Assembly (NCBI GenBank): GCA_031761405.1
Contig: JASEVX010000011.1
Location: forward strand, 21,665,996 to 21,729,995
Source of the DNA: Serripes groenlandicus
Lineage: Eukaryota > Mollusca > Bivalvia > Cardiida > Cardiidae
Length of the DNA stretch: 64,000 nucleotides
Reading direction: 5' to 3'
The position numbers and the translations under genes were made by a program. Within the stretch, counting starts at the first letter, position 1, and every line of letters begins with the position of its first letter. Below, piece by piece: positions 33,548 to 43,734 of the stretch. Under the pieces are notes generated by a model. That model was given only the letters and a program-made list of their open reading frames with translations, was not told the origin of the DNA and did not search any database.

Positions 33548-34319
33548 AAATGACCCTATACAATTAAATATTCATGAGCAGGTGTCCAATGAAATTGCAC
33601 GATATAGCCAAAGTTTGGTTCTATTCAATCGGAACACTCGAGAATCACAGCTTCGCTATCTCGTTTATTTATATGGATTATGCACCTGTTTTATACCAAA
33701 CGATTTTGTAGCGTACATTTTGATTGGCTGACGCAAACGTCAATGTGAGGAAGTCATCAGATCTATATACGAGCGAGCGAATTTCAGCTTTTAATGAGAT
33801 TGGTTAAATAAACAACCGGACTCCTACTCGGCTGTTTCTAAAAGCAGACATCGTGAATTATAAGGCGTCATTCCATTTGCGTAATCTTAAAGATGTTTAC
33901 ATAATTCCGGTTCGAGTTCACACCAACATAGACGTATACTCATTCGAACTGTTTCGAGGATTGTTCCACGCCCACTTTCACCCAATCGGGAACCGACTCA
34001 CTGCCCATATTATTGGTTGTTCATGATGAATCCCCTTTACGACTTTAGTCGAAGAGTTTTGACTGTAAAATATGAATAGATTGTTTTCATGTGCACGTGG
34101 CAAACACCATGTAGCATCCCACGTACTTAACACTGCTCGGAATGAATATCAACATCAAAGTTTGATTTGTAAATAAGTGTACATATGTTATTTGATATCA
34201 TGAAAAGGTTATTTGATCATTTTAAACATAAAAAAATACCCCGGTACAGAGCAATCTCTAAATCAATACCTATGATGAGAGAAAAACAACCACTTACATC
34301 TTTTCCTACGAGGCTTCTT
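33548..34319. other. Spacer, no gene seen
   Basis: Single-copy within the window. No domain, repeat or RNA feature recognised. Confidence 0.4.
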
Positions 34320-34544
34320 TTAATTGTTTCCCTCATACAGGCGTTTTTTGACGGATGCATCTTCAGCAGACGACTTTTTGAAAAGGTTGTGCCAAAAGGA
34401 GTAATTGATCATAATTGGACATTTCGCATTTTGCCATTTTTCTTAAATTTTGTTAAATCACTAGGTCGTCATTTGTTCGTATTAATACCAGGTTGATATC
34501 AATGTCCTCTGCTGCATATGTGTTGTTTGTGGGAGAAGGGTTAA
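34320..34544. mobile_element. TTAA-type MITE copy
   Basis: TTAATTGTTTCCCTCATACAG opens it, TTCAGCAGACGACTTTTTGA and CTCTGCTGCATATGTGTTG form the arms, and GGGAGAAGGGTTAA closes it. Confidence 0.8.
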
Positions 34545-34590
34545 TAGAGATATTAGCCCATTTATCTCTCTCCGACCTACAGTAAATCTG

Positions 34591-34785
34591 CAGCAGTCGA
34601 CACTTAGGAAAAACTATGGAAACTCTTTACAAATACATTTTTAATTATTGAAAATAAGTTGGTAACATGGTGACAAAAGAATAAACAAATTATAAAAGAT
34701 TTCTCCTTTTTGCCACAATGTTTTCAAAATCGTCTGTTGCAGTCATGTAAAAAAACAACCCGGCTACAAGTGGGAAATGGTTAAA
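34591..34785. mobile_element. TTAA-type MITE, worn left end
   Basis: Arms CTGCAGCAGTCGACACTT and TTTTCAAAATCGTCTGTTGC flank GGTGACAAAAG and TTTTTGCCACAATG. The right end is GGGAAATGGTTAA. Confidence 0.65.
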
Positions 34786-34950
34786 ACAACGCCTCTTTGG
34801 AACACATACATTTCTGGGCTTCGATCAAATGTTGCACTGCAGAGGTTGTACTGTATTATAATAGTAATGTTAAGTTTGTAAGCAAAATCTGTAATGAACA
34901 CAAACGTAATAGGTGAAGACACATCTTACTAGACTATAACAAGAAAATTA

Positions 34951-35547
34951 TCACAATATTTGCGTCCCAACTTGTTCAAAGAAATACGCCCGCCCCCATT
35001 TATGTTTTTCATATTTCACTTGGAACACTCTGGATACATTGTGAACCGCCCTCGTGTGATATTCTTTTGGATATGTCGGCATCAGGAATCTATTTTTAGT
35101 TTCTTCTGTCGTCTGGAACACTGAGGCATCGGGAATCGGAAACGAATCGAGGGCATCGAGGCTGTCCACTGATTGGTTGAGAGGAATGGTGTAATCTTTG
35201 ACGTCATTACGTTCCACGAACACAACAATCAATCGGTAAATTAGCAACACTATAACTAATGAGTTTTTTGACGTGAAGAACATATTGGTGTAACTTAAAA
35301 CGTTATATCTAAATATGAGCATCATTCTTAGAACAAGGAAAGGTGCATCTTGCAGAATGATCGTGATTAGAATTCCATACACATCGGCTCTACAGCAGCC
35401 TTTCGTATCATCGCTATCTATACTAAATAGGTACAGTTTGGCCCTGCCCTTCCGTACACGTGATGCTGTAAGCACTAAGGAAAATTGCACGAGACTTAAT
35501 GACCATATACCCAATATAATAACACACAGCACTGGGTGGTACTGGAC
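34951..35547 (-). CDS. TMEM26-like membrane protein, terminal exon (partial)
   Basis: The minus strand has a splice acceptor, TACTTTCTCTTTGCAG, directly before 35547. From there an open frame of 198 residues runs to a TGA at 34951-34953, phase 0 at the junction. Three hydrophobic segments lie at about residues 6-26, 56-79 and 96-111. The middle motif QDAPFLVLR (66-74), then FFTSKN (90-95) and IYRL (103-106), match the C-terminal half of the TMEM26 family as I know it, a multi-pass membrane protein family of poorly defined function. The last ~85 residues are polar and would be the cytoplasmic tail. A methionine codon lies seven codons upstream of the exon start but falls within the acceptor, so it is unlikely to be the start. 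Upstream exons, which should lie at higher coordinates, are not recognisable up to 64000. A possible ATTAAA signal is about 306 nt past the stop. It could be a live gene with a long intron or an isolated exon. Confidence 0.72.
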   Translation of the reverse strand, partial: VQYHPVLCVIILGIWSLSLVQFSLVLTASRVRKGRAKLYLFSIDSDDTKGCCRADVYGILITIILQDAPFLVLRMMLIFRYNVLSYTNMFFTSKNSLVIVLLIYRLIVVFVERNDVKDYTIPLNQSVDSLDALDSFPIPDASVFQTTEETKNRFLMPTYPKEYHTRAVHNVSRVFQVKYEKHKWGRAYFFEQVGTQIL

Positions 35548-35689
35548 CTGCAAAGAGAAAGTAGACATGGAGGATTAACGAAATATAATAGTGTTGGTAC
35601 CTGGCGTTCTATCTAGTACGCCTGGCATGTACCAACAATGGCGATTAGATTGGTCACCTCCCGTTGTTTATCGCTATCGCATATATAAT

Positions 35690-36385
35690 AAATAAGTAAA
35701 CATCGTTGATTTTTATAAACTATTCACCGATACAACCTGATATTTTGAATCAATACATAAATAATGAAACAAACTTCTTTCGGAGTTAGAAAGAGTACCA
35801 CGGTTTGGTCCACAAACAAAGGTTGTCTCTACAGCCCTTTGATTGCTACACCGGTTCCAAAGGAACATATAATAGTAAATAAGTTAACATACAATTGTTT
35901 TTTATAAACTATACACCAATACAGCCTGATATTTTGTATCAATACATAAATATTGAAACAAACTTCTTTCGGAGTTAAAAAGAGTACCACTATTTGGTAC
36001 ACAAACAAAGATTGTCTTTACAGCCATTTGATTGCTATACCATTTCCAAAGAGCTGTATATAGTAAATAAGTAAACATACAATTGTTTTTTATAAACTAT
36101 ACACCAATACAACCTGATATTTTTGAATCAATACATAAATTATGAAACAAACCTCTTTCGGAGTTAGAAAGAGTACTACGGTTTAGTCCACAAACAAAGG
36201 TTGTCTCTACAGCCATTTGATTGCTATACCGTTTCCAAAGGAACATATATAGTAAATAAGTTAACAAACAATTGTTTGTTATTAAACTATACACCATTAC
36301 AACCTGATATTTTTGAATCAATCCACAAACAAAGGTTGTCTCTACAGCCAATGAATTTCTACACCATTTCCAAAGGGCTAAGCAT
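35690..36385 (+). repeat. ~189-bp tandem repeat, about 3.7 copies
   Basis: ACAACCTGATATTTTGAATC (with variants) starts at 35732, 35921, 36109 and 36299, spacings of 188-190 bp. Each unit also has ACAAACTTCTTTCGGAGTTA, ACAAACAAAGGTTGTCT and AATTGTTTTTTATAAACTAT. The last unit has an internal deletion. It lies directly upstream of the TMEM26-like exon in transcript direction. Confidence 0.9.
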
Positions 36386-36602
36386 TGATGTATGTGTTAC
36401 CTAACCCTATAATGGAGTGGAAGGGAAAAGGTAACTTAAGACTAAACCCGGGCCTTCCTTGCGTTCAGTGTAGCAGTTTCTTTTTTATCTCACGGTATGT
36501 AACAGTTCGTACCAGAGGGAAAACGCTGTGATTTGATTGGTGGATAAGCTGTATTCACAAATTGAGCGTTGCTCAGAGGAAAGACAATTCTACGTAATTA
36601 TT

Positions 36603-36729
36603 ACAGGCGTGGAAAAATAATTGCCTGCGCATTCACGCTAATGATCCACATTGATACTGCTTCAAAGAGGTTTCTTGAAACCTTCTATGACTAATTGGCA
36701 AACAGTGCAGAGCCAGATCAGATTGCGTG
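36603..36729. repeat. Interspersed repeat pair, copy 1
   Basis: GGCGTGGAAAAATAATTGCC to GAGCCAGATCAGATTGCG is a diverged copy of 37660-37788. CCTGCGCATTC and AGATCAGACTGCG-like motifs also occur in the MITE at 24059, suggesting relics of that family. Confidence 0.6.
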
Positions 36730-36861
36730 GGTCAGGTCAGAAATATTTTACGGTTGGTTGTCGCAGATCAACGCTCATTCAAATATTTCAGATTTGATAG
36801 TGTTTTACAATCCTTTTTAGCTCGTCCGTTTTTCGAAGAAAAAAGGCGGGCTATTCTGATA

Positions 36862-37002
36862 CCCTTTTCGTCTCTGTCTTCGTCGCTGTCTGCGTCGTCG
36901 TCGTCTGCGTCGTCGTCTGCGTCGTCGTCGTCTGCGTCGTCTGCGTCGTCGTCGTCTGCGTCGTCGTCTGGGTCGTCGTCTGCGTCGTCGTCTGCGTCGC
37001 TG
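36862..37002. repeat. GTCGTCTGC microsatellite
   Basis: A run of GTCGTCGTCTGC-type repeats reads as Ser/Ala on plus and Thr/Gln on minus. The open frames on both strands come from repeat composition. Confidence 0.9.
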
Positions 37003-37014
37003 TAATGAATGAAT

Positions 37015-37235
37015 GAATGTATATTGTTTTATGGCGCATCGACAGCTAAGGTCATTTAGCGCGCATTTAAATTTTATTATTCATGTTTCCTGGGTGAACA
37101 AACCAGTACTAGGCTAGAAAATGTGCCTTGCCCAAGGGCACTCCACCATGACCGAATTGCCGCGACTGGGGATCGAACCCGGGACACCCGGTTTCGAAAT
37201 CCCCGACGCTAACCACTCGACCACAGCGGATTCCT
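37015..37235 (-). mobile_element. tRNA-derived SINE
   Basis: GTTTCCTGGGTGAACAAACC and AATGTGCCTTGCCCAAGGGC precede ACTGGGGATCGAACCCGGGA and GCTAACCACTCGACCAC, the B- and A-box-like parts on the minus strand. Confidence 0.8.
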
Positions 37236-37424
37236 AAAAAACATTCGAGCGTTGACATTCGCTCCGCGGCGCTCATTTGTATACGCCCGTATAAATACGG
37301 GCCGTATTATGTGAATATCTGCGGCGACCGAGCGAGGGCGAGTCACTGTTGTTCACTGATCTTTTATCAACCAATTAATGGGTAGACATTTGCTCATGGA
37401 ATACGTCATATAATTCAGAGGACT

Positions 37425-37615
37425 AGATAAGAGGGAGTGAACAGGTCTTTTCCCCACAATATTTCTCTTATTACTCAACAAATCCTATGTTGCAGGTACT
37501 AACAAGAATCGTCTCACTGAGACGATTATTTTGAGTACCCACCACATAGGGTTTGAATGTCAAGTAAAGATTTTAGAACATGACAAATGCCCGTTATCTA
37601 GAGCTCTGAATATAT
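37425..37615. repeat. Interspersed repeat with palindromic core, second locus
   Basis: It matches 3350-3545 including flanks. The palindrome TCCTATGTTGCAGGTACT, AGAATCGTCTCA, TGAGACGATTATTTTGAGTA, CACATAGGG is intact. Confidence 0.8.
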
Positions 37616-37659
37616 GTTTATAAGCGGTGTCCTGTGAAAACGAACCTTAACGTAAGAAT

Positions 37660-37788
37660 AACACGCGTGGATAAAGACCTGCCTGCGCATTCTTGCCAAT
37701 GCTCCACGTGGATGCTGCTTTACGGAAGTTCTTGAAATATTCTATGACAAATAAACCAACAATGCAGAGCCAGATCAGACTGTAGGAA
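37660..37788. repeat. Interspersed repeat pair, copy 2
   Basis: This is the paired copy of 36603-36729. On the minus strand it has a short open frame, but its partner copy has stops and a frameshift, and the sequence resembles a MITE interior. Confidence 0.55.
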
Positions 37789-37964
37789 TGCACTAGACGA
37801 TCATCTGGATATACAGTGGTCGAATATGCTTTGGGATTATTTTTCGTAGAGCGCATTTCAATTGTTCTTTAATCATTATGTTTCTAAATGAACGAAGTGG
37901 GACCATTTCTGGATGACTTAACCGTATGGTTTAGATTATCAGAAAGTGTAATACTTATTTTGAA

Positions 37965-38176
37965 TATTAGCAATTTCCAACATACAAACAAATATGCTGC
38001 AGACGACTTTGTAAAATTATTTTTAAATGAAAAAAAACATTATTAAATTGAGTTTAAGAAATGTTACAAAAAAAAGAAATTACTCATGATGATCAGATTC
38101 TCCTTTTGCCATAATGTTTTCAAAAGTCGCCTGCTGCAGGTGTTTCAGAAAGCGTCTGTATGTGGTGAAGGATTAA
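37965..38176. mobile_element. TTAA-type MITE copy
   Basis: The arms are ATGCTGCAGACGACTTTGTA and AAAAGTCGCCTGCTGCAGGT. The interior shows AAGAAATTACTCATGATGAT and TCTCCTTTTGCCATAATG. The right end is GGTGAAGGATTAA. Confidence 0.7.
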
Positions 38177-38269
38177 ATCAAATTCAACGTTAGAATGAAC
38201 AGAGAATGGTTGGTGGATAACGAATCCTAATACACATTAAGCTTTGTTTACTTATTTCACCTTCATTGG

Positions 38270-38530
38270 GTACATGGTATACACCGTCGTCCGTCTGTCT
38301 GTCCGTCCGTATGTACGATTGGGGTATAATGTGGTTATAGGTATGACCTAATCCTTTGGTACATTCCGTTATTTCGTTTTGTAAATGGACATTCTTTTGT
38401 TAGAAAACAATGAATGTACTACCTAATGGGTGAAACATAGGGGTGACTGTCCATCTTATGGTCCTTCTTATGGTCCGCCCGTCTGTCCGTCCATCTTATG
38501 GTCAGCCGGTCTGTTCTTGACGCTTTCACT
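38270..38530 (+). repeat. Low-complexity (GTCTGTCCGTCC) region
   Basis: GTCCGTCTGTCTGTCCGTCC occurs early and CCGTCTGTCCGTCCATCTTA later, with CATCTTATGGTC repeated twice. A similar GTCCGTCGTCCATCGTTCGT run lies at 40380. Confidence 0.6.
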
Positions 38531-38649
38531 GACTGACATATCGACATGCGACCCATTGTGTTCCTACTTATACTAATGTTTGACAGAAGTTGCATCTATA
38601 GCAGAATTGCGTGTAAACGGACAACGAAGGCTCCGGGATTGACTGATCT

Positions 38650-38905
38650 TGTGTTTTACGCCGCTTTCAACAATTGTTATGTTATATCACGGCGTTACCT
38701 GGGTAAGTTTCCAGTACTACTGGTCCATTTATTATGATACCATCCAGTAAGTCGTAATGCTAACCCTGCAACCCTGAGTGCCAAAAGGAGGGCAGCCATT
38801 CCTACCAGTCTTAAAGTCTTAAGTATGACTCTACCGAGGATCGAACCCGCGGCTTCCCACACCCGAGGCTCCGGGAAGAGTGTTGGTGTGCAAAGGCCCG
38901 CCAGA
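38650..38905 (-). mobile_element. tRNA-derived SINE
   Basis: TTTTACGCCGCTTTCAACAA and TTATATCACGGCGTTACC form the core. CGAGGATCGAACCCGCGGCT lies in the B-box position on the minus strand. It contains the TCTTAAGTATGAC target sequence that a MITE occupies in the SINE at 1562. Confidence 0.85.
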
Positions 38906-38998
38906 GACTTCACTGCTTGCATATGGAACCTGAAGTTCTAAGTCACTTGACCCGACTCAATGTAGTTAATTATTCACTGAATAATTGTATCTATGAAA

Positions 38999-39225
38999 TA
39001 ACTTTTTCCCATATACAGACGATTGCTTTCAAACTCTGCAGCGGACGATTTTTGAAAAGATTGTGGCAACATGATAAATTGCTCATATGGGACAATTTCT
39101 CCATTTGGCGCGATGTTTTCATCATTGTTCAATTATTACACCTGCATTTGAAGAGATTTTCACTTTTTTTGCGAAGATGTTGTCAAAATCGTTTACTACA
39201 TATATGTTGTATGTGGGAAATGGTA
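38999..39225. mobile_element. TTAA-type MITE, ends decayed
   Basis: TTTTTCCCATATACAGACGA and CTGCAGCGGACGATTTTTGA start it; AAAATCGTTTACTACATATA and GTATGTGGGAAATGG end it. The centre AAATTGCTCATATGGGACAA is a foldback. Confidence 0.7.
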
Positions 39226-39351
39226 TTTTTTTTTACATGTTATAAACGCATGAAACAGCAGGGGTCTTTGCCTTATACATATCTTTCTACGCAGTTCAAG
39301 AAATGTAGCTTACCTGGAAATTATTTTCTTGTTTGCTAGAACACAATTTGT

Positions 39352-39508
39352 TTTGTTTGTTTGTTTGGAGTTTAACGCCGCTTTCAACAGCTTTGGTCAT
39401 ATCACGGCGGTCAGTGCACCTACCCATGTTTTCCTGGCTTTCCCACACCAGTACTTACACAACATTCTTTCGAAGCCACTGACTACTTTCTCACATAGAT
39501 CAGCGGTG
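39352..39508 (-). mobile_element. 5'-truncated SINE with 14-bp target-site duplication
   Basis: AGAACACAATTTGT flanks it exactly at 39338-39351 and 39509-39522. The body (TTGGAGTTTAACGCCGCTTT to CATAGATCAGCGGTG) is nearly identical to the first part of the SINE at 12806 but lacks the tRNA head. Confidence 0.93.
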
Positions 39509-39706
39509 AGAACACAATTTGTATACATCAATAGCACACAGCGTTTGAAATAATGGTGGAAAGAGAAATCATTGCTCAGAACGTATAATTTCGGCATTTT
39601 CACCATTTTTTTTCAGCATATTTATAATCGTACGTCCAACTTGTTACGATATTTATCTCACATTTCTTCGGTATTTTATATTATATATATATTTCATACT
39701 CAAACC

Positions 39707-39845
39707 GTCTCGGTGGTGTAGTGGTAGAGCGTCCGCCCTGGGAGCGGGAGGTCGCGAATTCGATCCCCGACCGGGTCATACCAAAGACTTTAGAAATGGT
39801 AGTAATGGCTGCTCTCTCCTTGGCGCTAAGGGTTGCGGGGTTATA
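39707..39845 (+). mobile_element. SINE tRNA-like head, plus orientation
   Basis: TCGGTGGTGTAGTGGTAGAG resembles an A box and GCGAATTCGATCCCCGACCG a B box. The body stops soon after GCGCTAAGGGTTGCGGGG. It is well preserved but lacks tRNA cloverleaf pairing at the ends. Confidence 0.8.
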
Positions 39846-40025
39846 GCATTATGACATAACACATTCCAACTGTTCTAATTAGGATGGTTTTTAGCCTTTC
39901 CCAGATGTACACACATTCCTACGTATCTGCAGTAGTCGTGTTTTGAAAACATTTCAGCGAAATGAGAATTTATACTTTAATTTACAGAGATTTTTATTCA
40001 TACTTAAAGTTATGTATATCCTTAC

Positions 40026-40238
40026 TTAACTCTTGGAGCGTCAAAGGCAATATTAAGGTTTTTGCAAACAATACTGTTTCAGGTGGGTCAGCTCATAACG
40101 AGCTGTCTCACCTGAAATCAGCATTGTTTGCCTTTTAGTTATCAAAATAGTCCAAACTTTAATTACATGAGAAATGGAGACGCCCGATTTTGAACATGGA
40201 AGATTCTACTTTAAACAATTCGGCGCTGAAAGGGTTAA
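40026..40238. mobile_element. TTAA-flanked MITE, second family
   Basis: TTAACTCTTGGAGCGTCAAA is mirrored by CGGCGCTGAAAGGGTTAA. The interior has a hairpin, TTTCAGGTGGGTCAGCTC with GAGCTGTCTCACCTGAAA. A related partial copy starts from the same TTAA at 40235 (TCCTTTCGCTGCCAAAGG, GGCGAGACAGCTCATA). Confidence 0.75.
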
Positions 40239-40319
40239 TCCTTTCGCTGCCAAAGGTTTTTGCAAGCAATGCAGAATCAGGCGAGACAGCTCATACACAC
40301 TGAGAGCCATTACTACCAT

Positions 40320-40405
40320 TTTTAGCTCACACGAGCAAAGACTTGCTCAGGATGCGTTGTAGTGATCGCCCTATTTCCGGTGTCCGTCGTCCATCGTTCG
40401 TCCGT
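40320..40405 (+). mobile_element. Fragment of an AGCTCACCTGAGCA-type element
   Basis: TTTTTAGCTCACACGAGCAA and GTAGTGATCGCCCTATTTCC, then a GTCCGTCGTCCATCG run. A matching end, TTTAGCTCACCTGAGCACGA, lies at about 11381. I recall such sequences as common in molluscs; this was not checked. Confidence 0.45.
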
Positions 40406-40671
40406 CGATATATTTTCCTCTGTAACCATCTCGCGCACCCGAAGTGGACATTCTTCCATGATACATCGAGGCGGTAAGATCATTCCGAACTAACTTCTGA
40501 CAGCGTGCAATGTTAGTAATAGCCGTAAAATGTGCACGTTTGCATTACTCAGCCGTTATTATTACACATTGCAGCATCCTCGATAATCCGCTAACAAAGC
40601 TTTAAGTATTTCGGGAATTTTTATTGACGTAATAGGAGAAAGACTATATTGATTAGGATTCTCATATGAAT

Positions 40672-40757
40672 CTCTCCTCGTCACGGGATTCGAACCTGGG
40701 ACCTTTCTGTCGACCGCTCGTAACCAAGGTCCCAGGTTCGAATATCGTGATTAGCAA
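40672..40757. repeat. Inverted pair of tRNA-like sequences
   Basis: GGGATTCGAACCTGGGACCT is followed ~25 nt later by AGGTCCCAGGTTCGAATAT, so two B-box-like sequences face each other in a long hairpin. Both look like the tRNA-like end seen at 7190. Confidence 0.75.
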
Positions 40758-40854
40758 GTTTTGCCTTTGGGGTTACTATTTAAGTCTCCAGGAAACAGGA
40801 GATAAACAAAAAGTTGAAAGCTTGTTTCACGAGCTTCATCTGTATTCAACTCCG

Positions 40855-40945
40855 ACCGCCTCGATGATGTAGTGATATAGCGTCCGCCTCGAGTGTGGGA
40901 GATGGCAGGTTCAATCCCTGACCGGGTCATACCAAATTACTTTCG
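40855..40945 (+). mobile_element. SINE tRNA-like head
   Basis: GCCTCGATGATGTAGTGATA and GCAGGTTCAATCCCTGACCG correspond to A- and B-box regions. The body is cut off soon after GGGTCATACCAAA. Confidence 0.7.
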
Positions 40946-41344
40946 ATTTCTTTCTTTCTACTGAAAACTGGTTCAACGGAGAACGTTTATAATTGCAGAG
41001 TGAATTGCAGAATCGGTTCCTTCTCAATTTTCTCCTTAATATTGGAAGACCGATATGCAATCAGTAAACACACCATATCATCCATTTCTGAATTAGATGG
41101 TGACTATTCTAACGTCAAAACCACCCAATTACGTTAAAATCAATTGCCCTCAATTAATATATAATTCACCTGATATTCAACTGAACTAATTCAAACGTAT
41201 TTTACTAATCGAAGTCGACCGTACAAAATAAAAAAAAATGGACACACTGTAACGTAGTTCAAACCTTTAATTGAATACTAAAACATATACGAATTGAATG
41301 TGGGAATAAATTCGTAATTACGCAGTCCATGTTGATAGATTGAA

Positions 41345-41640
41345 TTCAGCAGGGAAAGGTTATTATATTGACTGATGAACGTTATTTGGTTTTCCCGTGA
41401 AATTGCAGGAGATACAAAGCTTGCGCTGTTTTTGTTGCTTTACATCTTGTTTTGATGTTAGCCTGAGTTAGTACTTTGAGTATTTTAAGAACAGTTAACC
41501 TCGAATGTAGTAGGGAAAGTGTATTATATTGCCTGATGAATGTTATTCGGATTTTCTGTGAGATTGTCGAAGACACCTGCTAGCGCTGTTTTTGTTAGCC
41601 CGTTTTAGTACTTCGGGTACTTTGATTTTAACAACAGTCA
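41345..41640 (+). repeat. ~161-bp tandem duplication (two diverged units)
   Basis: GCAGGGAAAGGTTATTATAT at 41349 corresponds to GTAGGGAAAGTGTATTATAT at 41510, and GCGCTGTTTTTGTT recurs in both. Confidence 0.8.
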
Positions 41641-41744
41641 ACCCCCAAATATTGTTGTATTCCCTTTTAAGTCTTCCTTAATTCGCGACTGTATATATTT
41701 GAGAACGTTGCTTTAACATTTATATTAATGCATACTCATTTTGT

Positions 41745-41940
41745 CGTACGTATTTGCAACAAACTGGTTTTTAAAATATTGTGTTAAAATAAGAAATTGT
41801 TCATAATTAGCAATGTCTGATTTTGCCACAAAAATGTTTTCATTTTAATTTAATTATCAATTATTTATTAATTGAGTTTTCACATTTTTGACTAGTTGTT
41901 TTCAAAGTTGTCGATTCCAGATTTGTTGTATGTGAATACT
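41745..41940. mobile_element. Degenerate TTAA-type MITE
   Basis: AAGAAATTGTTCATAATTAG, TTTGCCACAAAAATGTTTTC and CAAAGTTGTCGATTCCAGAT line up with the family, but the termini are lost. Confidence 0.5.
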
Positions 41941-42239
41941 ATAACAGGAAATTATGCAAAAATCATGCAAAAAACTAATATTCGGGTTTTATTGGCACCT
42001 TAAATAAACCACACAAAATCTTATAATGATCCCCTTTAGTACAAGTTTTATAGTTGAAGAAAAACGTAAGAATAATTGTATGGCAAACATGTTTAATAGA
42101 TTAATCAGAAGTTGTTTCATCCTGGGATTAAGAATTATCTCCGTCCGCCTTGACTGACTTGACATTAAATGTTATTGCTGTTGTCTGTGCTTTCAACAGT
42201 TGGTTCTGAGACTGGAATTAGGAGTTCTTTGCGCGTCTT

Positions 42240-43370
42240 AGAGTCATTTATCTCTGGTCCCATGCTATTTGGACTTCTCTGGTTCAATGCTATTGAGACT
42301 GATCTGGTAAAATGCTTATCCAACTGGTGCAACGTTTTACTGCTCTGCTCCAATGTTTTTTTGGACTGCTCTGGTCTAATTCTAGTTTGATTGCTCTGGT
42401 CCAATGTTATTTGGGCCTTTATGGTCCAATGCTATTTGGGCTGCTCTGGTCCAATGAATGATGCTCAAACTGATGATCAAACTGCTCTGGTCTAATGTTA
42501 TTTGAACTGCCCTGGTCCAATGCTATTTGGACTGTTCGGGTCCAATGCTTTTTTGACTGCTCTGGTCCAATGTTATTTGGACTTCTCTGGTCCAATGCTT
42601 TTTTGACTGCCCTGGTCATATGTTTTTTTGGACTGCTCTGGTCCAATGCTATTTGGACTGATCTGGTCAAATGTGTTTTGGACTGCTCTGGTCCAATGCT
42701 ATTTGGAATAACCTGGACCAATGTTATTTGGAATTTTCTGGTCCAATGTTATTTAGACTGCTCTGGTCCAATGCTATTTGGGCTGCTCTGGTACAATGAT
42801 TATTGAACTGTTCTGATCCAATGATATTTGGACTGCTCTGGTCCAATGCTATTTGGACTGCTCTGGTCCAATACTATTTAGACTGCTCTGGTCCAATGTT
42901 ATTTGGACTGCTCTTGTCCAATGCACTTTTGGCTGCTCTGGTCCAATGTTATTTGGACTGCTCTGGTCCGATGCTACTTGGACTGCTATGGTTCAATGCT
43001 ATTTGGACTGCTTTGATCTGATGCTGTTATGACTTCTCTGCTCCAATGCTATGTGTACTGCACTGGTACAATGATTTCGGGACTGCTCTGGTCCAATGCT
43101 CCTTAGACTGCTCTGATCCTATGATAGTGTGACATCTCTGCCTTAATGATATTTGGACTACCCTGGTACAATGATTTTGGGACTTCTCTGGTCAAATGCT
43201 ATTAGGATTGCTGTGGTCCAATTGTTTTTGGACAGCTCTGGTCTATTGAAAATATTGAAACTTCTCTGGTCCAACTGTATTGGGACAGCTCTGGTCTATT
43301 AAACATATTGAGACTTCTCTGGTACAACTGTATTGAGACTTCTCTGGCCTAATGATCTTTAGATGTATCG
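42240..43370 (+). repeat. 25-bp minisatellite (CTCTGGTCCAATG)
   Basis: About 45 units of CTCTGGTCCAATGCTATTTG plus GACTG are present. Units vary by 1-3 bp in length and by substitution, most diverged at the right end. Open frames on either strand are composed wholly of the repeat. Confidence 0.95.
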
Positions 43371-43539
43371 TATCTTGACGACGATATTAAAACGTCATTC
43401 CTTCTTGGAAAAGAAAAGATACACTGCACTGACTCTAGTGTTTTTTACGATCATTCTTGTTTAGTAAGAAAGCTGTTGTAGAAGTAAGTTAACTGGGGTC
43501 TTATTATTTCATATATAAACAACGCTCATTGTTATATTG

Positions 43540-43640
43540 ATTGATTAGTTTGGCTTTAACGACGTTTAATGCCATATCACGGATGCTAGTGTACCTACCC
43601 ATGTGTGCCCTGGCCTTTTTACTACAATCTGTCCAAGTAT
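43540..43640 (-). mobile_element. SINE fragment
   Basis: TTTGGCTTTAACGACGTTTA and CATATCACGGATGCTAGTGT are a diverged SINE core without tRNA-like end. Confidence 0.6.
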
Positions 43641-43734
43641 ACAGCTGATATTAGAAACGTTTGCAAAAAAAGTAGGATTTTTACATGTAAATGAGACATA
43701 TTTTTTCACTTTTATAATATCTTATTCACTCGAG

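Noticed and set aside
36727..37005. Ser/Ala-rich plus-strand frame and Thr/Gln-rich minus-strand frame
   Set aside because: Both come from the GTCGTCTGC microsatellite.
37665..37779. Possible upstream TMEM26 exon on the minus strand, with an acceptor-like CCTACAG and a hydrophobic stretch
   Set aside because: The paired copy at 36603 has stops and a frameshift, and the sequence resembles the interior of the AGCCGTCC-ended MITE. The similarity to TMEM26 is only general hydrophobicity.
42419..43021. Frames on both strands of the 25-bp minisatellite
   Set aside because: They are repeat-derived and present on opposite strands at once.
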